A stretch of DNA of 21,808 nt from a virus. Position 1 is the first letter of the stretch, and each line of letters begins with the position of its first letter. A program made the translations under genes and the position numbers. Below the pieces are notes generated by a model. That model worked only from the letters and a program-made list of their open reading frames with translations. It was not told where the DNA came from and made no database searches. Positions 1 to 9,286 of the stretch are shown in pieces. Where the stretch lies: positions 1 to 21,808 of IMG/VR virus record IMGVR_UViG_3300005294_000076, one strand, 5' to 3'.

Positions 1-3000
1 GCCGACAACCTCAAGAAGTGGCAACTCTACAACAGCGAAGATCTGATCCGGCAGCATAAGCAAGACGTGCGGCTGGAGCAAAAGGGGCTTCTGGATTACC
101 AGACTGCCGGAATGTCGACTGCTCAGATCGCACAGAAGTATGTCGACGCGCGGGTCAAGGTCAATCCTGACTGGTTCCAGCAGCACTACGCAGGGATACA
201 GCAGCCACCGACTCAGGCGACTCAGGTGCAGGCAGCCCCGACGCCGGTCAAGTTCGCGACGGTAGAAGCTGTGAAGACGGGCGGTGCAGGCTGGACTGAC
301 GTCGAAACCACCGAGCGGGCGAAGCTCCTCAAAGACCCCTCTTTCTACAAGTCCGGGCAGATCACACAATTTCCTGTTGCCGTGCGTGATCAGATCCTGA
401 ATGATCCGAACTTCGACTGGAAGCAGTTGCCCCGCTGGCAGAAGACATACTATGGCATCATCTCCAACCCCAAGATCATGGCCAGTCCCATGGCTTTGGC
501 GGGTGCTCATGCCGGTGGGATCTTCGGTCCTGTTGGAAAGGTTGCAGGTGCGGCTGTTGGTTATGGACTGGGACTTGTCGGCGGGCAACAGTATGACCCG
601 ACGCGGGGAGTCTTCGAGCAGCCAAGCGCAACTGCCGGACTGATGGCTGTCCTGAACAAGCTCTCAGAAGGAGCAGAGCAGACGGTCGGGTACACAGCTC
701 AGGCACTGGACGCAGCAATTGCCGGAGCGCAGGGGAATCAGGAAGCGGCAGCTAGCGCCAATAAGATGCTGACAGATCCTGCCTACCGGAAGGCGACTTG
801 GGAAGCGGGACGCTTTGCCTACGAAGCCAGCGACTTCATGGGCGCACGCAACTGGATACCAGGGATCGCGAGACTCTTGGGAGATGAAACCGCCGTCCTC
901 GCCAAGCCTGGGCAGGACTTCGTGGTCGGCGCATCTCAGCCGGTGGATCGAGCCGTAGCGCAGGGGTTCAACCCGGTGACCGGCAACTTCTACGATACCA
1001 ACGATGCTATGGGGATCTTGCAGGAAGCCAGGCTCACCATCCATAAGGCGATCATCAATGGTGAGGACCCTCGGGATGTGGTTCGGCAAATCATGGGCGA
1101 GCAGGGGCAGTATGTGGGCGCGACCGTGGCAGACTTTGCCGGACAAGCAGCCATTGACCCGCTGGAATACCTGCCGGAAGTGACAGCCAAGACGACCGGC
1201 AAACTCGCCAGCCTCATGGGGAACGAGACTGCGGCGCGTGCCTTCCTGGAATCCAAAGCGCCGGTCGAGGGATTGCGGAGGTATCAGACACTGGTGCAAA
1301 CCGGAGATGTGGCGCCAGGCTTCGACTATACCAAGATGAGTTCAGTAAGCAGATGGGTCGCAGGTCTCAACGAAGCCGGGCAGATCAAGAGCGGACCGCT
1401 CACACAGACCGGACTCCTGGACAAGCCAGCCAAACAGGCCGGGCTATGGTCGAAGCTCAAAGACGACTGGGCGGCACTGACACCGGAGGCACGCGCACGC
1501 GAAGGGGCGAACATGTTCTATAACAACCTCGGCGCGCTCCTCTCCACCTTCGACGATCCGCATGAGATCAGTAAATTTATGGGGTCACTCTCGAAGGGTG
1601 ACATGAAGGTCTGGGCAGAGATGGGCGGCAAGATCGCCCAAAGCCCGGAGTGGTACACGATCCTGCCCGCGCTCAAGGACTTTGATAGCGCCAAGGTCGA
1701 CGGACCGCTGGCAGCCTGGGATCTTGCACAACCCCATAGGGAGAGACTCCTTAGGATCGCCGATGTGTTGGGCGAGGAGCCAGGCACATTCATCGAAGAC
1801 CTAGCCAAGCGCGGCACAGATGAGCAGGACTTCCAGAGGCTAACCGAACGGCTGCAACAATCCACAGACCCGGGTGCCAAGGAACTGCTTGCCGACATGC
1901 AGCGCGGCGATTTCACCAAAGACAATCTCAAGCAGATGGTGGATGTCTTCACTGGTGACGGGGCATTGCCGTGGCATGTCGACCAATGGAAAGCCTCGAT
2001 GATGGATGCCCTCGGTTCTCACTTCGACGAATGGGCAGTCGAGAAGCTAGGGTTGGGGCGCGATACGCCGGAAGCGAAAGCCTTCTTCAGGACCACACAT
2101 CTTTTGAAGAGCGCGCAATCTGTCCTCCTGTTGGGCGGCAGTCCGGGCTATGCTTTGCAGAACGGCATGTCGAACATGGTCCATAGAGCCGTGACCGGCA
2201 TCTATGGATACATGACCCCGCGGCAGATCGACACATGGCTCGACCGATTCGGAGTGACACCCGCCAGACTGGAAGAGGGAGTTGGGATCGGCGGTGAAGT
2301 AGAACAGGCCGCATCAAAGAGCAGCGTCAAAACAGAAGCGATTCAAGCGGAAGTCAAGGGAAACCAGAATGACGCCCTGGGTCGAGCGCAGCGGATAGTC
2401 TCCGCCATCGGCAGGGGCATGCCGTTCAATAAGTTATCTTCCGCCTTCGAACAACTGGAGGGGAAGAACGGCTACATGATCGCCATGCGGGATATGTGGT
2501 CGCAGACGTGGCGCCGCGGGCGCGGCTTTGCCGAAGTGACACCGGATCTGAAGGGACACCTGGAGCAGGCAGGCATCAACCCGAACAGCATTTATTCTCT
2601 GATCGAGGCGGGCATGAACAAGGATGAGATCGAGCGCTTTGTCTTCCAGCGACAGTCAGGGATCATGTCTCGGACTCTGGTCAACGACGCAGCCCAGAAG
2701 ATGGGAATGCCGTCCACCCAGGCAGCCAGGTTATTGGAGAAGGTCGGCGTGCTGGATGAGCTGGATCGCGTCCTTGCCAAAGCCGATACCCCCGACCGTG
2801 TACGAGGCGCGTTCAGGTCTGCGATCAGGAAGGCTCAGGACTTCCAAGACATGCAGACCGCCCGCGATCTTAGGACAATGGCAGAGCAGGTCACGAATAA
2901 GGTTCAGGCAGAAGGACCGGCAGCCGCATTGGATGTAGTGCAGCGGGTGAACGGGGAATACTTCGACGCATGGCTGGATCACTACTCACGGTTCGGGGAG

Positions 3001-6000
3001 ACGTTCGAGGAATTGCGCGGCATCCCCGACGCTAGCCTACGCAGCAAAGCGATTGACCTGAATTACCAGATTTCCGATCAGGAGTTCAGGCGGATCAATG
3101 CGAGGACGGCGGCGAACTATCAGGGCATATTCGAAGCATGGGGCAAGTCTCGTAACCCAAAGGCGATGGAGATACTCGCCGCCGTCGCGCAGTCCGATGC
3201 AGCCATGAAGGAAGCCTACGACTTCATGAGAAGTGAGCGCAGATCTTTCTTCGATAGGCTACGAGAGAACCCGGATTCCATTCCTCCTGGAGAGTGGGAA
3301 GCCTCCCAGAAGAAGGTCGACCAGGCATTCGAGCGGGCCTTCAAGTCCAAGGGCAACGCCGAAAAGAATATGGGGAATGCACTGGGCAAGATCAACGAGG
3401 AGATGTACGGTCCGGCCGCCGGAGAAGCCGCCCGCAAATGGTGGGAGGATTACACAAAGTTCTCTGACGACATCGTGAAGCGTGAGCGCGACTTCCGTAA
3501 ATCCATCCAGTCACTGACGCGTGATCAGAGGGAAGCGGCAAAGCAGAAGTATTACCAGACGGAGAAGGTTGCCCAGATCGCAGAGCTTGAGCGCATCAAC
3601 CAGGAGGGGATACAGAGATTGGAACGCGTCATCAAGAACGGGAAGGGCGGGCAATCAGCAATCAGCGGTCAGCCTTCAGGTGGCACTCCCCCGCCCTCCC
3701 CCGGTGAAGCTATACGCACAGGTGGGGGAGCTGAGGAAATCAATAGTCTGATCGCCGACGCAGAACAGCGCACTGCCCGCGACGTTGCAGACAAAGCTGA
3801 GAAGGTGAAATCCGTTTGGGATGTGGCAGAGGAGTATTCCCGCGTTGGACTGCCCTACGACCGGACCATCCTGCAAGATCGCTTTGCCCTGATCGGTGCG
3901 CTCAGGAAAGAAGAGTACGGCGGGATCGCAGACCTGACCGGACTGGATGACCCGCGTCTGACGCCGGAGATGGTGCGGGATGTGATGGACAAGCGAGCCG
4001 AAGCCAAGAAGGTGGAAGAGTCCAACAAGGTAGACCTTGCCAGGGCGAAGGCAGAACAGGCCGCCAGGAAAACAGAAGGGATCTTAGGTCCCGACATCCA
4101 TGACGACACATCCATTCTCAAGGCCATCTCCGAACATGGCGGCTTGCAGATCGATCAGGCTCTTGACTTGACCGGCGAGAAGCGACCGCGCTCCATGCCC
4201 GGAGTGTTCAGGAAGAAGGGAATCGGCTTGGATGAAATGGCGCGCATGCTGGCTGATGACGGCTACCCAATCGACTTGAACTCTCCCGACGACCCAGGCG
4301 GAATCAGGCAGGCGACTGAACTTCTTACCCGCGCACGCCAGGGAGAGAAGATCTATCCAGCCGGTCACGACTACGAAGCCGCGCTCAAGCGAGCAGAGAC
4401 GGCTTTCGCCGAAGAGATGGCAGCGCAGGAACCCGTCTTCGATATGGCACTCTGGCAGAAGGATCTTGAAGACGCCACCTCGACCGGCGACCTGACGAAG
4501 ATGTATGAGAAGATCGGCGAGCTGCCAGAGGAGCTGACCAACGAGCGCGCCCCCTCCGGTGAGACCTGGACAGATTGGATGAGCCGGATCGCGGATGAGA
4601 CAGTGGCGCGTGTGGAGGATGCAACCAGAGAGCAGGCTGTTGCCGACACGATGAGCCGGATCGCCGATGAGACCAACTCCATGGAAGAGCGCGGGCAGGC
4701 AATGCAGACGAAGCGTATCCTGGAAGAGAAGTTCAGGGACGTCTTTGGGCTGACCGATGAGCAGGCCGCCGCCTACATGGAGTTGAGTGAAAGTGTTTCA
4801 GAATGGTACATGCGTATAACAGGAGAGAGCGGCGATGCTTTCTATTCCAGGTACTATGAAGATGTGGTCTCAGGCGGGGAAGGGGATCTCTTCCAGATTG
4901 AGCCAGTCAACAGAAGGATGACACCGCAGGAAGTCAGCGACTATGCGCGGGCACTGGTAAGAAGTGGAGCCGACGAGCTGAGGCGGGCAGTAGCTAATGA
5001 GCCGAACAAAGCCGACCGCGTTGCCATCCTGACCGAAGCGCACAACCTCAATCCGAAGCTAGCTGAGCAGGTTGCTAGGCAGTCGCTCAGTGTTCTCTTC
5101 CAGGAAGTGTGGCACGGCAGCCCGTATAAGTTTAACAAGTTCACCCTCGACAAGATCGACACCGGCGAAGGTGCACAGGTCTATGGATGGGGGCTGTACT
5201 TTGCTGAAGAGAAACAGGTCGCAGAGTATTATCGACATGGTTTATCTCTGAACAAGATGGACCCGGAAACACGGAAGCTGTACGACTACTGGGAAGTAGT
5301 GGATAAGAAAAAGGAACTTGTCGACGCATTGCGAGAAAAGCAATCACAGCGCCCAAGCGACAGGCAGTTGCAGACGCGCTTGAAAGTAGCCGAGTCTGAA
5401 TACAACTATATACTCGAATCAGCCCAGGGGATTGGAGAGCGCCCACCAGAAGCTGGACAGCTTTATCGCGTTCATGTCCCTGACGAGAATTATCTGTTGT
5501 GGGATCAGCCATTGAGCGAGCAGCCGCAGGTGGTACAGGATGCTGCGAGGAAATGGTACGACAGTCAACCTGGGTGGAAGGGTGCACCGCCTGAAATGTT
5601 CGAACGGTTCCTGGCAGCCACAAAAGGAAAAGATTTTTACGACCGACTAGCCGAAGCTCACGGAACCGAGAAGACATTTACCGGAGGCTGGACTGGGAAA
5701 GTTAAGAGTGATAAAGCCGCATCTCTTGCTTTGAACGAAGCAGGTGTCAGTGGCATCAAGTATCTGGACGAAGCCAGCCGCGGCGCGGGCGAAGGCACAT
5801 ATAACTTTGTGATCTTCGACGACAACGCCACCAAGATTCTGGACACCTACTACCAGATCGCCAATGGGACCGGCGCAAAGCGCGGCGCCGTCACCTTCGG
5901 ACCAGACGGCATCAAGGCAACCATCCACGCCTTCGAAGCCAGGAACTTCTCGACCCTGATCCACGAGAACGCCCATGTCTTCCGGCGCGTGCTGGCAGAT

Positions 6001-8985
6001 GTGGCGACCCGCACCGACAACCAGAAGATCAAAGCCGACCTTGTCACCATCGAAGAATGGGCAGGGGTCAGGGATGGCGAGTGGACGCGTGAGCACGAGG
6101 AGAAGTTTGCACGCGGCTTCGAGAAGTACATTGCCGATGGAGAAGCGCCGACGCCCAAGCTGAAGCGTGCCTTCGAGAGTTTCAAGAGCTGGATGCTTCA
6201 AGTTTATAAGCAGATCACCGGAAGCGCTATCGATGTGCAGTTGACCGACGACGTAAGGAGTGTATTCAACCGGATGCTTGGGGAAGAGAAGCCGATAGAG
6301 AAGATGCTCAGCGACCGCAGACAACCCGCACACAAGCAACTCAGGGACGCATGGGGCACCCTCGACCCGACCCAGCAGCAGGAGGTCATGGATTGGATCT
6401 TCAAGAAGACGCTGGTGGATCCACTCTCAGGACTGGAAACGCTGGTTGCAAAGGGCATCGAGGGAGCCAAGCCCGCTGGATGGGTGGAGGCCATCTCCGA
6501 CCTGAACGCCCTGACTGCTATCAATAATGCCTGGGGGCACGGGGGGGGCGACCAGGTCATCAAGGGGATCGGCGGGATCGCAAAGGTGGAAGTGGAGAAG
6601 GTCGGCGGGCGCGCCTTCCGTGTCGGCGGCGATGAGTTTTCCTATTGGTTCCCCAGTGAAGAAGCCGCACGCACCGCGCTTGACGCCATCGACAAAGGAG
6701 TCCGGGAACATGTCTTCACCATCGGCGACACGAAGCGCAAGGGCTTCACCATCTCCTATGGAATCGGCGACAACCTACCCAGCGCCGACAAGTCCCTGTA
6801 TGACGACAAGTCCCGGCGCATTGAACTAGGGCAACGCTCGACGGTCCGTGATCAAATGCCGCCCTCGGTCCAGACGTTGTTCCAGGCAGACTACCCAATG
6901 GGCACAATGGAGGACGCCTCAGGCTTCAAGGCAGATAGTGAATGGCAGGACGCGGGCTGGAAGTCGCGCGTCAGACCTCTGCTCGACGCGATGCAGACCG
7001 TCGCACTCGACAAGCTCACCAATGAGCGCCCGCTGGACGGAGCATATAAGGACATGTCAGCCGAGGGACAGCAGCTCCTCCGGCAGTATGTTCGTCAGGT
7101 ACAAAACGACATGGGCGCGGTGAAGAACTCGACCATCAAATGGGGAGAGTCACAGCGCGACTTCGCCATGTTGAATTACAACAGGCGGTACGGGTTCGAC
7201 CGTGGACTGGAAGCCGTCGCACCCTACCAGTTCTATTACACCCGCAGCCTCATGACCTGGGCGGCGCGCGGTATCGACAAGCCTGCCTGGTTCGCCAACT
7301 ACGCCCGCATTCGTAATCTCCAGAACAAGCATGAACGAGATGTGCCTGAGCGTTTGAGAAACAAGTTCCGCATCCCCGCGCCGTGGCTTCCCAAATGGAT
7401 GGGCGACGCGTTGTATATCGACCCGCTTTCCAATCTCTTCACGCCTGCCAATTTCCTGAGACCCTTCGAGACGATGATGAGGGATAAGAATTATCAGGTG
7501 ATCGAAGCGGAAAGAGTTTTGCAGGAGTGGGCACAGGATGGACAGGCAACCGACGACGCAATCGCCGAAGCCGCACAGAGTAGAAGCGGCAGCCTGTGGG
7601 AACGGGCACTGGCTGAGGCAGGCACGAGGAGAGAGTCGGAGATCTCCAACCCGTTTGATTTCATGGCTACGATGTTTGGTCCCGCATGGTATCTCTCCAC
7701 TCCACTCAATCTGTTGGGTGCCAAGGTTCCATTCCTGAGTAAGGGAGAGCCGAACAAAGTCACGACGACCCCACTCCTGAACACTGCCCGCGCGCTCGAA
7801 GCCACCACCAAAGGAACCTGGGCGGAGCCGATAGGACAGTTCGCCGCGCTCCTGGGGAAGCCCGAAGAGATGCTGCGAAAGAAAGCTGGACTGCCGGAGT
7901 TCGGCGAGTTCGGCGATTACTATGTCGACCGGCAGCTATCCAACATGGTAGCAGAAGGTGCAATCACCAGCCAGCAGGCACAGATGGCAATGATCGAGCG
8001 ACAAGGCGCGCTCTTCGACCAGGCACGCGAGCGGGTAAAGCTGGAGCTTGCGATGAGGACGCCCCTTGCCGGTGCGGTACTAGCTGGCACACATGAGGGA
8101 GTCGGCGCAGGTGTGAAGTCTTTCTTGCCGTCGCTGTTCGGGTCGGGGTTGTTACCAGCCGGTGAGCTGGAGTATCGCGGCTTGAAGGGTGAATGGAACG
8201 AAGCCTGGAAGAAGTACGACGGTGGCGATAAGACCGCGATCAATGGCTTCTTCTCAGACCACCCCGAATATGAAGCCTACCTTGCGAAAGGCAAGCCGCC
8301 CGAGGAGCGACTGCGATCTTTCCTGATCGGTAACATCTGGGATGCGTACATGGGCTTGGGTCCCACCAACCAGAAACAGGCCCGCTCTGAAATGGGCGAC
8401 GACTTCAACCGTTCCTTCCTGGACAAGGAGACTCGCTCTTACGATAGCCTGGACGTGAAGACCCTGACGCAGTGGGCGCAGCTCCTGGGCGGCATGATCC
8501 CGAAGACTCCGGAGACCGCGCCAGTGCTGGCGGTGCCGGCAGCCGAGCGACCCAAGCTCAACCTCTACGACCGGCAGGTGACGAAGATCACGGATCAATT
8601 CTTCAACCAGCGCACCAAGTATTACGGCAACTATTATGAGCTGGAGCAAGGCTACTATTCATTGCCAAAGAGCCAGCGCGCCAGTTATCTCTTGAAGAAC
8701 CCTGAGCTGAGGAAGTATTGGGATTGGAAGGATAAATGGATGAAGAGCTACCCAGATCTGGAACCGATATTTAAGGGGCAGGTTTTCAAACGGGTGGATA
8801 CTTCGACATGGGCACCGGGTCTCCTCGATTACGTCACGACCTATGCCTACAGCGGGAAGAAGTTGCCGAAGGGAGCCTACAAAGCCCTGGAGCAGCAGTG
8901 GATTATGGAGGGTCGACCGATGGACAATCTCAATTCGTGGCTCAATTCTCAGGTTGTTCCCGCCTTACTTTATGGCGGTCAATAA
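1..8985 (+). CDS. Giant phage polyvalent protein (ART, zincin and GGDEF domains), 5' end outside window
   Basis: The frame is open from base 1. A GTG at 67 could start it, but the 22 codons before it read as ordinary protein, so I call it 5'-partial; 2994 residues are visible. Order: a Gly/Ala-rich hydrophobic segment (478-585) that could insert in membrane; long helical regions; a Pro/Gly linker (about 3643-3730); an ADP-ribosyltransferase-type domain (about 5107-5858) with WHGSP and GWGLYFAE motifs; a zincin with HENAH at 5962-5976 and a downstream EKFARGFEKYI segment; a GGDEF domain (about 6418-6870) with GHGGGD and GGDEF at 6625-6639; then a conserved C-terminal region with PYQFYYTRS and PLSNLFTP. 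Multi-effector proteins of this kind are known from phages and conjugative elements as polyvalent proteins. Size, position before the capsid genes and membrane segments suggest a packaged, ejected virion protein, comparable in role to T7 gp16. That role is inference; the domain calls rest on motifs. Confidence 0.9.
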   Translation, partial: ADNLKKWQLYNSEDLIRQHKQDVRLEQKGLLDYQTAGMSTAQIAQKYVDARVKVNPDWFQQHYAGIQQPPTQATQVQAAPTPVKFATVEAVKTGGAGWTDVETTERAKLLKDPSFYKSGQITQFPVAVRDQILNDPNFDWKQLPRWQKTYYGIISNPKIMASPMALAGAHAGGIFGPVGKVAGAAVGYGLGLVGGQQYDPTRGVFEQPSATAGLMAVLNKLSEGAEQTVGYTAQALDAAIAGAQGNQEAAASANKMLTDPAYRKATWEAGRFAYEASDFMGARNWIPGIARLLGDETAVLAKPGQDFVVGASQPVDRAVAQGFNPVTGNFYDTNDAMGILQEARLTIHKAIINGEDPRDVVRQIMGEQGQYVGATVADFAGQAAIDPLEYLPEVTAKTTGKLASLMGNETAARAFLESKAPVEGLRRYQTLVQTGDVAPGFDYTKMSSVSRWVAGLNEAGQIKSGPLTQTGLLDKPAKQAGLWSKLKDDWAALTPEARAREGANMFYNNLGALLSTFDDPHEISKFMGSLSKGDMKVWAEMGGKIAQSPEWYTILPALKDFDSAKVDGPLAAWDLAQPHRERLLRIADVLGEEPGTFIEDLAKRGTDEQDFQRLTERLQQSTDPGAKELLADMQRGDFTKDNLKQMVDVFTGDGALPWHVDQWKASMMDALGSHFDEWAVEKLGLGRDTPEAKAFFRTTHLLKSAQSVLLLGGSPGYALQNGMSNMVHRAVTGIYGYMTPRQIDTWLDRFGVTPARLEEGVGIGGEVEQAASKSSVKTEAIQAEVKGNQNDALGRAQRIVSAIGRGMPFNKLSSAFEQLEGKNGYMIAMRDMWSQTWRRGRGFAEVTPDLKGHLEQAGINPNSIYSLIEAGMNKDEIERFVFQRQSGIMSRTLVNDAAQKMGMPSTQAARLLEKVGVLDELDRVLAKADTPDRVRGAFRSAIRKAQDFQDMQTARDLRTMAEQVTNKVQAEGPAAALDVVQRVNGEYFDAWLDHYSRFGETFEELRGIPDASLRSKAIDLNYQISDQEFRRINARTAANYQGIFEAWGKSRNPKAMEILAAVAQSDAAMKEAYDFMRSERRSFFDRLRENPDSIPPGEWEASQKKVDQAFERAFKSKGNAEKNMGNALGKINEEMYGPAAGEAARKWWEDYTKFSDDIVKRERDFRKSIQSLTRDQREAAKQKYYQTEKVAQIAELERINQEGIQRLERVIKNGKGGQSAISGQPSGGTPPPSPGEAIRTGGGAEEINSLIADAEQRTARDVADKAEKVKSVWDVAEEYSRVGLPYDRTILQDRFALIGALRKEEYGGIADLTGLDDPRLTPEMVRDVMDKRAEAKKVEESNKVDLARAKAEQAARKTEGILGPDIHDDTSILKAISEHGGLQIDQALDLTGEKRPRSMPGVFRKKGIGLDEMARMLADDGYPIDLNSPDDPGGIRQATELLTRARQGEKIYPAGHDYEAALKRAETAFAEEMAAQEPVFDMALWQKDLEDATSTGDLTKMYEKIGELPEELTNERAPSGETWTDWMSRIADETVARVEDATREQAVADTMSRIADETNSMEERGQAMQTKRILEEKFRDVFGLTDEQAAAYMELSESVSEWYMRITGESGDAFYSRYYEDVVSGGEGDLFQIEPVNRRMTPQEVSDYARALVRSGADELRRAVANEPNKADRVAILTEAHNLNPKLAEQVARQSLSVLFQEVWHGSPYKFNKFTLDKIDTGEGAQVYGWGLYFAEEKQVAEYYRHGLSLNKMDPETRKLYDYWEVVDKKKELVDALREKQSQRPSDRQLQTRLKVAESEYNYILESAQGIGERPPEAGQLYRVHVPDENYLLWDQPLSEQPQVVQDAARKWYDSQPGWKGAPPEMFERFLAATKGKDFYDRLAEAHGTEKTFTGGWTGKVKSDKAASLALNEAGVSGIKYLDEASRGAGEGTYNFVIFDDNATKILDTYYQIANGTGAKRGAVTFGPDGIKATIHAFEARNFSTLIHENAHVFRRVLADVATRTDNQKIKADLVTIEEWAGVRDGEWTREHEEKFARGFEKYIADGEAPTPKLKRAFESFKSWMLQVYKQITGSAIDVQLTDDVRSVFNRMLGEEKPIEKMLSDRRQPAHKQLRDAWGTLDPTQQQEVMDWIFKKTLVDPLSGLETLVAKGIEGAKPAGWVEAISDLNALTAINNAWGHGGGDQVIKGIGGIAKVEVEKVGGRAFRVGGDEFSYWFPSEEAARTALDAIDKGVREHVFTIGDTKRKGFTISYGIGDNLPSADKSLYDDKSRRIELGQRSTVRDQMPPSVQTLFQADYPMGTMEDASGFKADSEWQDAGWKSRVRPLLDAMQTVALDKLTNERPLDGAYKDMSAEGQQLLRQYVRQVQNDMGAVKNSTIKWGESQRDFAMLNYNRRYGFDRGLEAVAPYQFYYTRSLMTWAARGIDKPAWFANYARIRNLQNKHERDVPERLRNKFRIPAPWLPKWMGDALYIDPLSNLFTPANFLRPFETMMRDKNYQVIEAERVLQEWAQDGQATDDAIAEAAQSRSGSLWERALAEAGTRRESEISNPFDFMATMFGPAWYLSTPLNLLGAKVPFLSKGEPNKVTTTPLLNTARALEATTKGTWAEPIGQFAALLGKPEEMLRKKAGLPEFGEFGDYYVDRQLSNMVAEGAITSQQAQMAMIERQGALFDQARERVKLELAMRTPLAGAVLAGTHEGVGAGVKSFLPSLFGSGLLPAGELEYRGLKGEWNEAWKKYDGGDKTAINGFFSDHPEYEAYLAKGKPPEERLRSFLIGNIWDAYMGLGPTNQKQARSEMGDDFNRSFLDKETRSYDSLDVKTLTQWAQLLGGMIPKTPETAPVLAVPAAERPKLNLYDRQVTKITDQFFNQRTKYYGNYYELEQGYYSLPKSQRASYLLKNPELRKYWDWKDKWMKSYPDLEPIFKGQVFKRVDTSTWAPGLLDYVTTYAYSGKKLPKGAYKALEQQWIMEGRPMDNLNSWLNSQVVPALLYGGQ
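4579..4673 (+). repeat. Internal direct repeat (two 23-base copies, 72 bases apart)
   Basis: Positions 4579-4601 and 4651-4673 match at 22 of 23 bases. Both are in frame in the giant gene and both encode MSRIADET, exactly 24 codons apart. This looks like a small in-frame duplication in a helical linker just before the ADP-ribosyltransferase domain. Confidence 0.75.
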
Positions 8986-9010
8986 ATCATTCACCTAAAG
9001 GAGTAAAGAT

Positions 9011-9283
9011 ATGGCACTCACAACTGTTCGCGCAAAATTTTCTTGCACATCTGTAACTAAGCTGATGGGAGGCAAGTACAACAACGACGGCAAGTATGAG
9101 AGCGGAATAGTCTATAACTACCGCTTCCAGGCTGTGACTGGTGGACCGGGCGCGGATGAAGAGGACAAGAAGTTCTTCGCATCGACACCAAGCGGCACGA
9201 TAGAACTGCAAGCCGTTCGCGACGATCTGTTTGAAATCAACGAGGAATACTATCTTGATTTCACACCTGCTGTGAAAGTGTAA
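9011..9283 (+). CDS. Small conserved phage protein, function unknown
   Basis: 90 residues, started by an ATG behind a good AAAGGAG ribosome binding site, 25 bases after the giant gene. The protein begins with an alternating strand (TTVRAKFSCTSVTK) and ends EEYYLDFTPAVKV, with a TPSGTIEL segment in the middle. This pattern is familiar from small beta-rich proteins of tailed phages and environmental viral contigs, none of which I can link to a function. There is no signal peptide or membrane segment. Spacing suggests co-transcription with the giant gene and the following DUF5662 gene. Confidence 0.85.
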   Translation: MALTTVRAKFSCTSVTKLMGGKYNNDGKYESGIVYNYRFQAVTGGPGADEEDKKFFASTPSGTIELQAVRDDLFEINEEYYLDFTPAVKV

Positions 9284-9286
9284 AAG

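Noticed and set aside
67-69. GTG as the true start of the giant gene.
   Set aside because: No ribosome binding site precedes it, and the 22 codons to the window edge are open and look like coding sequence.
4371-4702. Long open frames on the - strand within the giant gene and the fibre gene.
   Set aside because: They lie opposite clear coding sequence, have no binding sites, and are low-complexity (Ser/Arg/Ala-rich), as expected for shadow frames in GC-rich DNA.
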